Shown piece by piece: positions 1 through 6,523 of a DNA stretch of 9,007 bases. The stretch comes from Thermodesulfobacteriota bacterium (GTDB lineage: Bacteria > Desulfobacterota > Syntrophobacteria > BM002), in NCBI GenBank assembly GCA_947259475.1, contig CAMYLW010000048.1, forward strand, positions 1-9,007, given 5' to 3'. Under the pieces are notes generated by a model that was not told the DNA's origin, searched no databases, and was given only the letters and a program-made list of their open reading frames with translations. The position numbers and the translations under genes are program-made. Position 1 is the stretch's first letter, and every line of letters starts with the position of its first letter.

Positions 1-54
1 AGTTTTTCCGAACTTCTCGATCGTTTAATCGAGCTGGCCCTGGAAGAGGAATAG
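1..54 (+). CDS. 3' end of an unidentified plus-strand gene (partial)
   Basis: Frame 1 is open from the first base of the window to a TAG stop at 52-54. It reads SFSELLDRLIELALEEE, a tail that would form an amphipathic, acidic helix. The composition looks like a genuine protein C-terminus, but 17 codons are too few to be sure and no family can be named. If real, the gene is convergent with hypE, whose stop lies at 170, and the two share the 115-base gap between them. The start and most of the gene are outside the window. Confidence 0.38.
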   Translation, partial: SFSELLDRLIELALEEE

Positions 55-71
55 CATTAGAAGCAAGACGT

Positions 72-129
72 GCGAGACGGGAGAAGCAAAAGTCGTCAAC
101 CCGCTTTTTTCCCCGACCTCTCGTCTCGT
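72..129. repeat. Imperfect inverted repeat between convergent genes
   Basis: Bases 72-83 can pair with 118-129 to form a 12-bp stem, with two G-U wobbles in a plus-strand transcript, around a 34-base loop. The left arm also shows a loose 7-base periodicity around the word AGAC (66-86). The stem lies between the plus-strand gene tail and the 3' end of hypE, where a bidirectional terminator might sit. No T-run follows either arm; the only T-run (105-110) is inside the loop. It is therefore a candidate structured spacer and not a proven terminator. Confidence 0.4.
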
Positions 130-169
130 CGCAGCGTCACGTTGGCACCGGACATTTGAGTTCACTCAT

Positions 170-1180
170 CTAACATATTCGTGGTAATTGTTCTCCACTG
201 AGCATATCTACAATGCGGCGGCCACCTATTCCGGTTTGGACAACCACCCTCTCTGGGTGCTCAGAGACAACCTCACCTATGACGCAAGCTTCCTCACCCA
301 GGGGATGCTGGCGCATGGCGTTTAAGACTAACTCAGCGTCCTCTGGCGCCACAAAAACAAGCGCCTTTCCCTCATTGGCCACATACAAGGGATCCAGTCC
401 CAGCATCTCGCAGGCTGCGTTCACCTCCGGCCGCACCGGCAGATTGGACTCTTCCAACCGAATGCCGACCCCTGACTGCTTGGCCACTTCATTAAGGGCA
501 GTGGCAACGCCGCCGCGGGTGGGATCTCGCAACACGTGAATCTTGTTGCTCGCCGCCAACATGGCGGCCACCAACCCATTGAGAGACGCCGAGTCACTTT
601 CTATTTCTGTCTGGAAGGAGAGCCCTTCCCGGGTGGAAAGCACAGCAACGCCATGGTCACCCATGGGCCCGTTGATCAAGACAATATCTCCGGGTCTCGC
701 ATTCTGACCGGCAACATCTACGCCGGGGGCAATAATGCCAAGCCCGGCAGTGTTAATAAAGATCCGGTCCGCCTTGCCTCGGTCCACAACCTTGGTGTCC
801 GCAGCCACCACCTGCACCCCAGCCTCCCGGGCTGCTGCGCCCATGGAGGTCACCAACCGCTCCAAATCTGTCAGCTCCAGCCCCTCTTCCAGAATAAAAC
901 CCACACTAAGGTAGCTGGGCTGGGCTCCACGCATGGCCAGATCGTTTACGGTTCCATGCACGGCTAGGCTGCCGATATCGCCTCCCGGGAAAAAAATCGG
1001 ATCCACCACATAAGAGTCTGTGCTCATTGCCAACCGCACACCTTGGAACTCCAGCAGAGCGCTGTCGTTGAGTTCTGTGAGAATAGGATTTGCCAAGGCA
1101 GGAATGAAAGTTTTGGCTACAAGATCCTGCGACGCCCTGCCGCCGGCACCGTGATCCATTTGGATTCTCTCGATCTTCAT
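170..1180 (-). CDS. hypE: Hydrogenase maturation factor HypE (carbamoyl dehydratase)
   Basis: HypE accepts the carbamoyl group from HypF on its C-terminal cysteine and dehydrates it with ATP to a thiocyanate, which donates the CN ligands of the [NiFe]-hydrogenase iron. The 336-residue product has the usual family length and a PurM/AIR-synthase-like fold signature: MDHGAGG at 8-14, STDSYVVDP from 53, and FFPGGDIG at 63-70. It ends exactly in PRIC (333-336), so the catalytic cysteine is the last residue and the gene is intact. The ATG at 1180 is preceded by GAGGA eight bases upstream (1189-1193). It is the last gene of the hyp set, 178 bases after hypD, a wide gap for an operon. The downstream neighbour is probably convergent. 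Confidence 0.97.
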   Translation of the reverse strand: MKIERIQMDHGAGGRASQDLVAKTFIPALANPILTELNDSALLEFQGVRLAMSTDSYVVDPIFFPGGDIGSLAVHGTVNDLAMRGAQPSYLSVGFILEEGLELTDLERLVTSMGAAAREAGVQVVAADTKVVDRGKADRIFINTAGLGIIAPGVDVAGQNARPGDIVLINGPMGDHGVAVLSTREGLSFQTEIESDSASLNGLVAAMLAASNKIHVLRDPTRGGVATALNEVAKQSGVGIRLEESNLPVRPEVNAACEMLGLDPLYVANEGKALVFVAPEDAELVLNAMRQHPLGEEACVIGEVVSEHPERVVVQTGIGGRRIVDMLSGEQLPRIC

Positions 1181-1261
1181 GGGGCCTTTCCTCAGAGTGC
1201 TGAAAGTCAGCTGAAGTGGCTAAATGGAAAATGCCTAAAATGAACTAAAGTGCCTAGAATC

Positions 1262-1310
1262 TGAAATCCCAAATCCCAATGACTAAGGCTTCAGTGTTCA
1301 GATTTCAGCT
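1262..1310. repeat. Heptad-periodic array in the hypD-hypE gap
   Basis: Seven consecutive 7-base units fill 49 bases. The first three follow the pattern NNAAATC/CCAATGA and the last three follow TTCAGNN (for example ttcagtg then ttcagat). The outer parts also form an 8-bp inverted repeat, CTGAAATC at 1261-1268 with GATTTCAG at 1301-1308. The rest of the gap (1181-1260) repeats a looser gcctaaa-like word without a strict period. Similar arrays with other words occur in the other gaps of this window. Confidence 0.6.
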
Positions 1311-1358
1311 TTTTTGTTTTTCTTCCCTGACACCTGAAACCTTTAATTCCTCAATCTT

Positions 1359-2444
1359 TTATTCCAGATGGTATTTAAAATACGCTGCACAGGTGCCTTC
1401 AGTGGAAACCATGCAGGGACCATATGGATTTGTCGGATTACAATGCTCTCGAAAGAGTGCGCACTCTGGGGGAGTACACACCCCCCGAAGTACCTCGCCA
1501 CAGCGGCAGCCTGGCATTTCATCGGTCGGGGGTACGGTTAGATCGTAATGGCTTTCGGCAGCGTGAGTGCGGTATTTTCCTCTCAGCTTCAGGCCGCTTT
1601 GAGGAAGCGAGCCAAGCCCGCGCCACAGACCATCTGTCTGTTCAAACACTTCCTCCATGAGTTGTCTAGCCTTGGGGTTGCCCTCCGAATGCACTGCGCG
1701 AGCGTACTGAATTTCTACCTCACACCGTTGCTCCTCAATTTGGGAAACCAGCATATCAATGCTTTGCAGAATATCCACCGGCTCAAAGCCGCTGATCGCA
1801 CACGGCTTACCGTATCGATCTACCACCTCCTGATAGGGCTCGGTCCCAATTATAGTGGTTACGTGGCCCGGGCATATGAAGCCATCGATACGCACTTCTT
1901 CACCGGCCAGAAGTGCATCAAGTGCGGGAGGCAACAACTTGTGCGCTGAGAAAACCAGGAAATTATCCAACCCTTCCTGCTGGGCCTGGTAGACGGCTGC
2001 TGCTATGGTAGGTACTGTGGTCTCGAACCCGATACCAATCATAACTATCCGGCGGTCCTGATGTTTGCGAGCCAGTTCCAGCGCATCCATGCTAGCGTAC
2101 ACCATCCGCACATCTGCACCTCGTGCTTTCTCTTGGTGCAAAGATGACTCCGAACCGGGTACCCGCATTAAATCTCCAAATGTTGCCACCGTCACATCTG
2201 GTTCTCGGCAGAGCTTGATGGCCCGGTCAATATCCTCGGGAGAAGTTACGCAAACGGGACACCCGGGACCAGAGATCAAGGTGATGGTCTCGCGGAGAAG
2301 TTCTTTTAAGCCGGAACGAAAAATGGCTACAGTGTGTGTACCACAGACCTCCATGAACCGGACAGGTGTGCGAGACTTCTTATTAATAGCCGACACGATC
2401 CTCTCTGCCAGCTCCGGATCTCGATATTCATCCTGGTATTTCAT
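1359..2444 (-). CDS. hypD: Hydrogenase maturation factor HypD
   Basis: HypD is the iron-sulfur scaffold that, with HypC, assembles the Fe(CN)2CO moiety before it enters the hydrogenase large subunit. The 361-residue protein is full length. It shows CGTHT at 34-38 (Cys34), GPGCPVC at 59-65, GFETT at 139-143, a CPGHV motif at 191-195 and GFEPVDIL from 219. The C-terminal cysteine cluster (313, 315, 323, 328, 335, 344, 352) includes the ligands of the [4Fe-4S] centre. The ATG at 2444 is supported by GGAG about ten bases upstream, inside a longer AAGGAGGGAG (2455-2464). It lies 252 bases downstream of hypF. Its usual partner gene hypC is absent from that gap, which is unusual. The identification itself is certain. 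Confidence 0.97.
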   Translation of the reverse strand: MKYQDEYRDPELAERIVSAINKKSRTPVRFMEVCGTHTVAIFRSGLKELLRETITLISGPGCPVCVTSPEDIDRAIKLCREPDVTVATFGDLMRVPGSESSLHQEKARGADVRMVYASMDALELARKHQDRRIVMIGIGFETTVPTIAAAVYQAQQEGLDNFLVFSAHKLLPPALDALLAGEEVRIDGFICPGHVTTIIGTEPYQEVVDRYGKPCAISGFEPVDILQSIDMLVSQIEEQRCEVEIQYARAVHSEGNPKARQLMEEVFEQTDGLWRGLGSLPQSGLKLRGKYRTHAAESHYDLTVPPTDEMPGCRCGEVLRGVCTPPECALFREHCNPTNPYGPCMVSTEGTCAAYFKYHLE

Positions 2445-2464
2445 AGTCGATAATCTCCCTCCTT

Positions 2465-2506
2465 CACAGCTGAAGCTGGAAATCCGAAATCCGAATGCTC
2501 AAATGT
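2465..2506. repeat. Heptad-periodic array upstream of hypD
   Basis: Six successive 7-base units, including two identical copies of gaaatcc (2479-2485 and 2486-2492), followed by gaatgct and caaatgt. The array begins directly behind the hypD ribosome-binding site. It resembles the hypD-hypE array, which also contains aaatcc words, so hypD is bracketed by related repeats. Confidence 0.55.
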
Positions 2507-2589
2507 TCAAAACGGAATTGTTCAACTTGACTCATTCTCTGTTTTGGTCATTGGGATTTTGAAAATTCGAATTTGTTTCGAAACTGGGG

Positions 2590-2620
2590 CCCCGCCCGCA
2601 GGGTGGGGAGTCCGAAGGAC
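2590..2620. repeat. Two adjacent GNA-triloop mini-hairpins (REP-like)
   Basis: Bases 2590-2597 pair with 2601-2608 (eight pairs, one G-T) around a GCA loop, giving a very GC-rich stem. Immediately after, GTCC (2610-2613) pairs with GGAC (2617-2620) around a GAA loop. Both loops fit the GNA type, which is stable in RNA. The pair sits in AT-rich DNA, between a perfect 12-base palindrome (AAATTCGAATTT, 2563-2574) and a TTCGATA array. A 9-base piece of the second hairpin recurs inverted at 6498-6506 (GTCCTTCGG). The element does not look like a terminator, because no T-run follows on either strand. Confidence 0.55.
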
Positions 2621-2624
2621 CAAT

Positions 2625-2645
2625 TTCGATATTCGATATTCGGAT
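2625..2645. repeat. TTCGATA heptad repeat
   Basis: Three tandem 7-base units, two identical (ttcgata) and one variant (ttcggat), directly follow the mini-hairpins. The remainder of the gap to the hypF stop (2646-2696) shows nothing recognisable. Confidence 0.55.
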
Positions 2646-2696
2646 TTATAACGTTAGACAATTGATCATAAGGTCACGAGCATTGTATCACCACGA

Positions 2697-4991
2697 TTAT
2701 TCCTCTTCCAGATGCATCGCTCCAATAACTGCTTGACCTAGAGAAATGCAACCGTCATTGGCCGGAATAAGTTGGGGTGTGTAGACTTCCAATCCAGATG
2801 CTTCCAAGCGGTCCTCCAGGTTCTCCAGAAGAAAAACGTTCTGGAATACACCTCCGGAACAAACCACCCTGTTCAGCCCATAAAGCTCGCATAGAGACGA
2901 ACAGATCTCGGCAAACATTGCAACCAGAGTCTGATGGAACTTGCCGCTGACCAGTTCCGGCGCCACTCCTGAAACCACATCATCAAACACCTGGGTGAAG
3001 ATGCTTGTGGCGCTAAGAAGCATTTTCCTTTCAACCTTTTTGAACTCGTAGTGATATTTGTCCGTAGTGGGCTCCATGCATTGTTCGAGTTCAATGGCCG
3101 CCTGACCTTCGTAGGCAATGCGGTCCCTCACACCTATAAGTGCAGCGACAGCATCAAAAAGCCGCCCACAGCTGGATGTGAGTGGGCTATTAAATCCCCG
3201 TCGCATCATTTGTATGAGCACTGCAATCTGATCGTGGTCCCAACTTTGAAGCACTTGCAAGTCTTGCTGGAAAACCTCTTCCCCCAGACCAGCCCACAAA
3301 TAGGCAACCGCCATCCGCCATGGTTCTTTGATGGCAGCCGCGCCTCCAGGCATAGGGACATAGTCAAAGTGCGCTACCCTCTCATAGTTTCGTTCATCCG
3401 CTACCAGGATTTCTCCTCCCCAGATGCAGCCATCATCACCATAGCCGGTTCCGTCCAGGGCTAGGCCCAAAACTTTGCCCTCCAATCCGTGCTCTGCCAT
3501 ACAACTCACCACGTGGGCGTGGTGATGTTGCACTGCCAGAGTGGGCAGTTCATCTTGAGCCAGGGCCACTTGGGTTGTCAGGTAGTCTGGGTGGAGGTCA
3601 TGAACAAGCAAGCGAGGGTTCACCTCTAGAATACGTCGAAGATGCCGGACTGTCAGTTCAAGAAACTCCAAAGTTTCAAGGTTTTCCAGATCACCAAGGT
3701 GCTGCCCGACAAATGCCCGATTCTCTTTAGTCAGACAAATGGTGCCTTTCAGTTCCCCTCCCAGGGCCAGGACCTCAACCACCGGTTTTCTGAGAAAAAT
3801 CGGTACTGGCACGTACCCTCTTGATCTCCTAATTTGTCTGGGTTGCCCTCCCGCTGGCCTTAGGATTGAATCATCACTGCGCAAGAGAATATCTCTGTCG
3901 TGGAAAAGAAAATAGTCGGCTATCTTTCCTAGCCGCTCCACTGACTCGAGGTTATCGATGGCAATGGGCTCCTCGCTGATATTACCACTGGTCATGACCA
4001 GAGCCAGAAATGGATGAGAAAGGAGCAGGTAGTGCAGAGGAGTGTACGGGAGCATCACCCCGAAATAGCGATTCCTTGGAGCCACTTCGGGGGCGATGGT
4101 GTTTTCCGGTCGCTTTGGGACAATTACAATTGGGCGTTGGGAGCAAGTGAGCAGTCGTCGCTCTTCATCTCCAACCAGTGCATACCGTTCAATCTGCTCC
4201 AAGCTTGACGACATGAGGGCAAGAGGCTTCTCTTCCCTCCCCTTCCGCCAGCGAAGCCTTTTTACCGCCTCATTTTGGCTGGCGTCAACGGCCAGGTGAA
4301 ATCCTCCCAGTCCCTTTACGGCCACAATAGCACCCTGGCTGAGGTGCTTTGCTGCCTCAGATATCGGCTCTGAAATCTTTAACTCTTCGCCATTGCTGTC
4401 CGCCAGCCACACCCGAGGACCGCAGCTCCAACAACCATTGGGCTGTGCATGAAAGCGTCGGTCAAGTGGATCGTGATATTCACGGGCGCAATCGTCACAC
4501 ATAGTAAAGACTGCCATGGAGGTTTTGGGCCGGTCATAGGGAATGTCGTTAATGATAGTGTATCGTGGTCCACAGTTGGTGCAGTTAATGAAAGGATAGA
4601 GGTGTCGCCTGTCTTGCGGCTCAAAGAGTTCCCGGAGGCAATCGCTGCAGCTTGTTGTGTCCGGCGATATGAGGGCTGCTCGCTCTTCACCCTCTTCGCT
4701 GGCCTTGATCTCGAAAGTGCTGTAGGCAGCGGCAGGGAGTTCCTCAGTTTCTATCTGGGTAATGCTTGCCAGAGGCGGGACCGATGCAGGCAGTTCTTTG
4801 AGAAAATGGTGGAGAGCATCTCGGCCCCCCTCCACCTCAAGTTCCACGCCCTTCGGCGTGTTGACAACGTAGCCGTTTAACCGGTGACGGTGAGCCAGTT
4901 GATAAATAAACGGACGAAATCCCACACCCTGAACAATACCTTGGATGTGAACTCTAAGTCTCTGCGCCATCTCCTCCAGCTTCGCGGGCAC
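2697..4991 (-). CDS. hypF: Carbamoyltransferase HypF
   Basis: HypF makes carbamoyl-adenylate from carbamoyl phosphate and ATP and passes the carbamoyl group to the HypE C-terminal cysteine. All domains of the 764-residue protein are present in order. There is an acylphosphatase-like domain with VQGVGFRPF (20-28); two zinc-finger motifs CX2CX18CX2C (115-140 and 165-190); a YrdC-like domain starting near VAVKGLGGFHLAVDA (223-237) and including KPLALM and TSGNISEEP; and a Kae1-like C-terminal domain with VQHHHAH (487-493), CSGGVFQN (711-718) and NDGCISLGQA (745-754). The listed start is GTG at 4991, overlapping hypB by 38 bases. An ATG at 4970 (residue 8, behind GGAGGAG) would give an N-terminus closer to typical HypF, and neither start has ideal ribosome-site spacing. 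The overlap suggests translation coupled to hypB. Confidence 0.97.
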   Translation of the reverse strand: MPAKLEEMAQRLRVHIQGIVQGVGFRPFIYQLAHRHRLNGYVVNTPKGVELEVEGGRDALHHFLKELPASVPPLASITQIETEELPAAAYSTFEIKASEEGEERAALISPDTTSCSDCLRELFEPQDRRHLYPFINCTNCGPRYTIINDIPYDRPKTSMAVFTMCDDCAREYHDPLDRRFHAQPNGCWSCGPRVWLADSNGEELKISEPISEAAKHLSQGAIVAVKGLGGFHLAVDASQNEAVKRLRWRKGREEKPLALMSSSLEQIERYALVGDEERRLLTCSQRPIVIVPKRPENTIAPEVAPRNRYFGVMLPYTPLHYLLLSHPFLALVMTSGNISEEPIAIDNLESVERLGKIADYFLFHDRDILLRSDDSILRPAGGQPRQIRRSRGYVPVPIFLRKPVVEVLALGGELKGTICLTKENRAFVGQHLGDLENLETLEFLELTVRHLRRILEVNPRLLVHDLHPDYLTTQVALAQDELPTLAVQHHHAHVVSCMAEHGLEGKVLGLALDGTGYGDDGCIWGGEILVADERNYERVAHFDYVPMPGGAAAIKEPWRMAVAYLWAGLGEEVFQQDLQVLQSWDHDQIAVLIQMMRRGFNSPLTSSCGRLFDAVAALIGVRDRIAYEGQAAIELEQCMEPTTDKYHYEFKKVERKMLLSATSIFTQVFDDVVSGVAPELVSGKFHQTLVAMFAEICSSLCELYGLNRVVCSGGVFQNVFLLENLEDRLEASGLEVYTPQLIPANDGCISLGQAVIGAMHLEEE

Positions 4992-5637
4992 TCACCTGCT
5001 GCCTGAGCCAATCGGCCCAGCCATCCAACCCTTCACCAGTGCGGCAGGAGATCTCGAAAATTTCCAGATTGGCATTGAGCTGCAAGGCCCGCTCTCTTAT
5101 TTTCCCCACATCGCAGTTGACATAAGGGAGTAAATCAATCTTGTTAATGAGTAACGCCCGGGACTCTTGAAACATCAGGGGATACTTAAGTGGTTTATCA
5201 TCACCTTCCGGAACACTTAGGATCATGGCCTTCATGTCCTCACCCACATTGAACTCCGCTGGACACACCAGATTTCCCACGTTTTCAACCACCAATAGAT
5301 CCAGGGTGTCGAGATCCAGAGCATCAAGACTAGACTTGATCATATTGCTGTCCAGGTGACAAGCACCACCTGTATTGAGCTGCACCACCTGGACCCCTTT
5401 CTGGCTAATGCGCTCCGCATCGTAAGAAGACTGTATGTCTCCCTCGATTACTCCGATGCGAATCTCAGGCTGCAGTGCCTCAATGGTCCGCTCAAGCAAA
5501 GAAGTCTTACCAGCCCCTGGACCGCTCATCAAGTTGATGACAAGAAGGCCAGCCTCGCGAAATATTCGCCGGTTGTCTTCGGCTAACCGTTCATTTGCTT
5601 CCAAAATATTACGTACTACAGGTATTTTCAGGGTCAT
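4954..5637 (-). CDS. hypB: Hydrogenase nickel incorporation GTPase HypB
   Basis: HypB is a SIMIBI-class GTPase that, with HypA, drives nickel insertion into the hydrogenase large subunit. The 227-residue protein shows the P-loop GPGAGKTS (39-46), EGDIQSSYD at 65-73, the G-domain metal site with Cys93 and His94 in GGACHLD and Cys125 in ENVGNLVCPAEF (118-129), and NKIDL (165-169) for guanine recognition. It lacks the N-terminal CXXCGC high-affinity nickel site of the E. coli protein and has no histidine-rich stretch, so it is the short form that relies on the G-domain site. The 3' end overlaps hypF. The ATG at 5637 has only a weak GAGA-like ribosome site and lies directly against a repeat array. 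Confidence 0.97.
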   Translation of the reverse strand: MTLKIPVVRNILEANERLAEDNRRIFREAGLLVINLMSGPGAGKTSLLERTIEALQPEIRIGVIEGDIQSSYDAERISQKGVQVVQLNTGGACHLDSNMIKSSLDALDLDTLDLLVVENVGNLVCPAEFNVGEDMKAMILSVPEGDDKPLKYPLMFQESRALLINKIDLLPYVNCDVGKIRERALQLNANLEIFEISCRTGEGLDGWADWLRQQVSAREAGGDGAET

Positions 5638-5639
5638 CT

Positions 5640-5667
5640 GTCATTTCTCATTTCACATTTAGCATTT
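5640..5667. repeat. NNCATTT heptad array at the hypB start
   Basis: Four exact-register 7-base units of pattern NNCATTT (for example gtcattt, ctcattt). After a two-base slip, further catttct-like words follow. The array starts three bases upstream of the hypB ATG, so it includes the region where a ribosome-binding site should be. On the coding strand it gives AAATGNN words and only a weak GAGA. Confidence 0.6.
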
Positions 5668-5716
5668 ATATCATTTCTCATCTATCCAATGTCTGTTTGG
5701 TCGGTTGTATTAAGCT

Positions 5717-5751
5717 ATCAGCTTTCAGCCATCAGCTGTCAGCGATCAGCC
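5717..5751. repeat. NTCAGCN heptad array (five units)
   Basis: Thirty-five bases divide exactly into five 7-base units, each NTCAGCN (atcagct, ttcagcc and variants). The four-letter core is invariant while the first and last bases vary. This is the cleanest degenerate heptad array in the window. Confidence 0.7.
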
Positions 5752-5796
5752 GAAAAATCTGCAATCAAAAAAACCGAGGAGCCAGGAGTTAGCAGA

Positions 5797-5817
5797 AAAC
5801 GGTAAACGGTAAATCTT
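5797..5817. repeat. aaacggt heptad doublet
   Basis: Two identical copies of aaacggt are followed by the variant aaatctt. The same word junction, aaacggt followed by aaatc, recurs in the gap upstream of the HD-GYP gene at 8538-8551, so the word is shared between distant gaps. Confidence 0.5.
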
Positions 5818-5895
5818 TATCGCGCATCGGATATCTCAAATTCCCTAATCCCTCAGTTCCTTAATCCCGTCTTCTACCTATTACAACAAGTGACA

Positions 5896-5934
5896 GCGAA
5901 GCGTAATGACCTAATGACGCCGCAGGCATATGAC
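5896..5934. repeat. TAATGAC words alternating with GNA mini-hairpins
   Basis: A small GC-GAA-GC hairpin (5896-5902) is followed by GTAATGAC and CTAATGAC octamers (5903-5918). Next comes a GCC-GCA-GGC hairpin (5919-5927) and another ATATGAC word (5928-5934). The alternation of an AT-rich word with a small GC stem closed by GAA or GCA matches the architecture of the element at 2590-2645. Confidence 0.5.
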
Positions 5935-5946
5935 TAATGTCCTACT

Positions 5947-5967
5947 CCATGCCCCATGCTCCATGCT
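5947..5967. repeat. CCATGCY heptad array at the hypA 3' end
   Basis: Three 7-base units of CCATGCY in perfect register. The last unit runs one base into the hypA stop codon (5967-5969), so the array abuts the coding sequence directly. Confidence 0.55.
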
Positions 5968-6308
5968 CACTCCGCCTCAAAACTCTCCACACTCAGTTCC
6001 CGGCCACTCAACATTTCCACTCTGACACCCTGGCAGGAAGGGCAGTTGAATACCAACTCCTGCACCGTGAAATTCGAGCCGCAATCCTGGCAGCGGCATG
6101 TCACCTGAACCCGCTCAATATCCAGCTTTGCCCCCTCGGCCGCTGTTCCCTTGGTCAGAAGTTCAAAGCAAAAACGAAGCGACTCAGTCTCTACAGCGCT
6201 CAACTCTCCCACTTTCAGTGCAACGGAAAGCACACGGGTGACCTTGTGATTCCCGCTTTCCTGAAGGATGATATCCAATATTGACTGGGCGATAGACATC
6301 TCGTGCAT
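5967..6308 (-). CDS. hypA: Hydrogenase nickel metallochaperone HypA
   Basis: HypA binds nickel and, with HypB, hands it to the hydrogenase large-subunit precursor. The 113-residue protein is full length. It begins MHEMS, placing the nickel-binding His2 and Glu3 at the N-terminus; this is the family hallmark and fixes the ATG at 6308. The structural zinc site is formed by two CXXC pairs, Cys73/Cys76 and Cys89/Cys92, with an extra Cys71 just before them. It is the first gene of the hyp set. A 215-base gap with a large inverted repeat separates it from the upstream DUF1992 gene, so it probably has its own promoter somewhere in 6309-6384, but I cannot assign the boxes. The ribosome-binding site is weak. 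Confidence 0.96.
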   Translation of the reverse strand: MHEMSIAQSILDIILQESGNHKVTRVLSVALKVGELSAVETESLRFCFELLTKGTAAEGAKLDIERVQVTCRCQDCGSNFTVQELVFNCPSCQGVRVEMLSGRELSVESFEAE

Positions 6309-6384
6309 AAATCACTGTGCGATACATGTAGAGCTTGTCTGGGTTTGGTTGTATTCCAGCGGCTGCGTCCAGAAAAACCCGTTT

Positions 6385-6492
6385 TGGAGTGTTGGAGTAG
6401 TGGAGTACAGGAGTAATGGGATTAATAAACTTCCTTAATTAAAGAATTAAAGCTTTTCCATTACTCCATTACTCCATTACTCCATTACTCCA
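6385..6492. repeat. Octamer arrays forming a 35-bp inverted repeat
   Basis: The right arm (6458-6492) is a perfect tandem repeat of the octamer CCATTACT, 4.4 copies. The left arm (6385-6419) is the same array in inverted orientation with degenerate copies. The two 35-base arms match at 30 positions and stay in octamer register. The 38-base loop is AT-rich and contains a TTAATTAA palindrome. The structure lies downstream of the DUF1992 gene and upstream of hypA on the same strand, so in RNA it could end or protect one transcript. No classic T-run is placed for intrinsic termination. Confidence 0.7.
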
Positions 6493-6523
6493 GAAAAGTC
6501 CTTCGGTTCTCTGACCTGCCTTC

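Larger units (their letters stand above)
5638..5966. other. Gene-free hypB-hypA spacer made of repeat blocks
   Basis: These 329 bases contain no credible reading frame, RNA gene or clear promoter. They are a patchwork of short periodic blocks: NNCATTT heptads (5640-5667), NTCAGCN heptads (5717-5751), an aaacggt doublet (5797-5817), a looser TCCCTAA-like stretch (5842-5869), a TAATGAC/mini-hairpin block (5896-5934) and CCATGCY heptads (5947-5967). An A7 tract lies at 5767-5773. hypA and hypB are usually adjacent, so this looks like an expanded operon spacer. Confidence 0.6.

Noticed and set aside
536..967. Long plus-strand reading frames opposite hypE, hypD, hypF and the HD-GYP gene
   Set aside because: They lie antisense within confidently identified genes, have no recognisable motifs and no convincing ribosome-binding sites. 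They are shadows of coding sequence.
1261..1321. Terminator-like stem followed by a T-run on the plus strand
   Set aside because: The 8-bp stem CTGAAATC/GATTTCAG is AT-rich with a 32-base loop, and no plus-strand gene ends nearby. The T-run is on the wrong strand for the hyp genes.
2445..2696. Possible hidden or decayed hypC between hypF and hypD
   Set aside because: The minus-strand frames are interrupted early, no MCLA-type start or HypC-like motif can be read, and the sequence is explained by repeats and mini-hairpins.
6309..6384. Sigma-54-type promoter for hypA
   Set aside because: No GG/GC pair with the proper -24/-12 spacing and flanking bases can be read in this stretch.
6458..6492. 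CRISPR array
   Set aside because: Units are 8 bases and directly adjacent without spacers, and no cas gene is visible. It is a simple tandem repeat.
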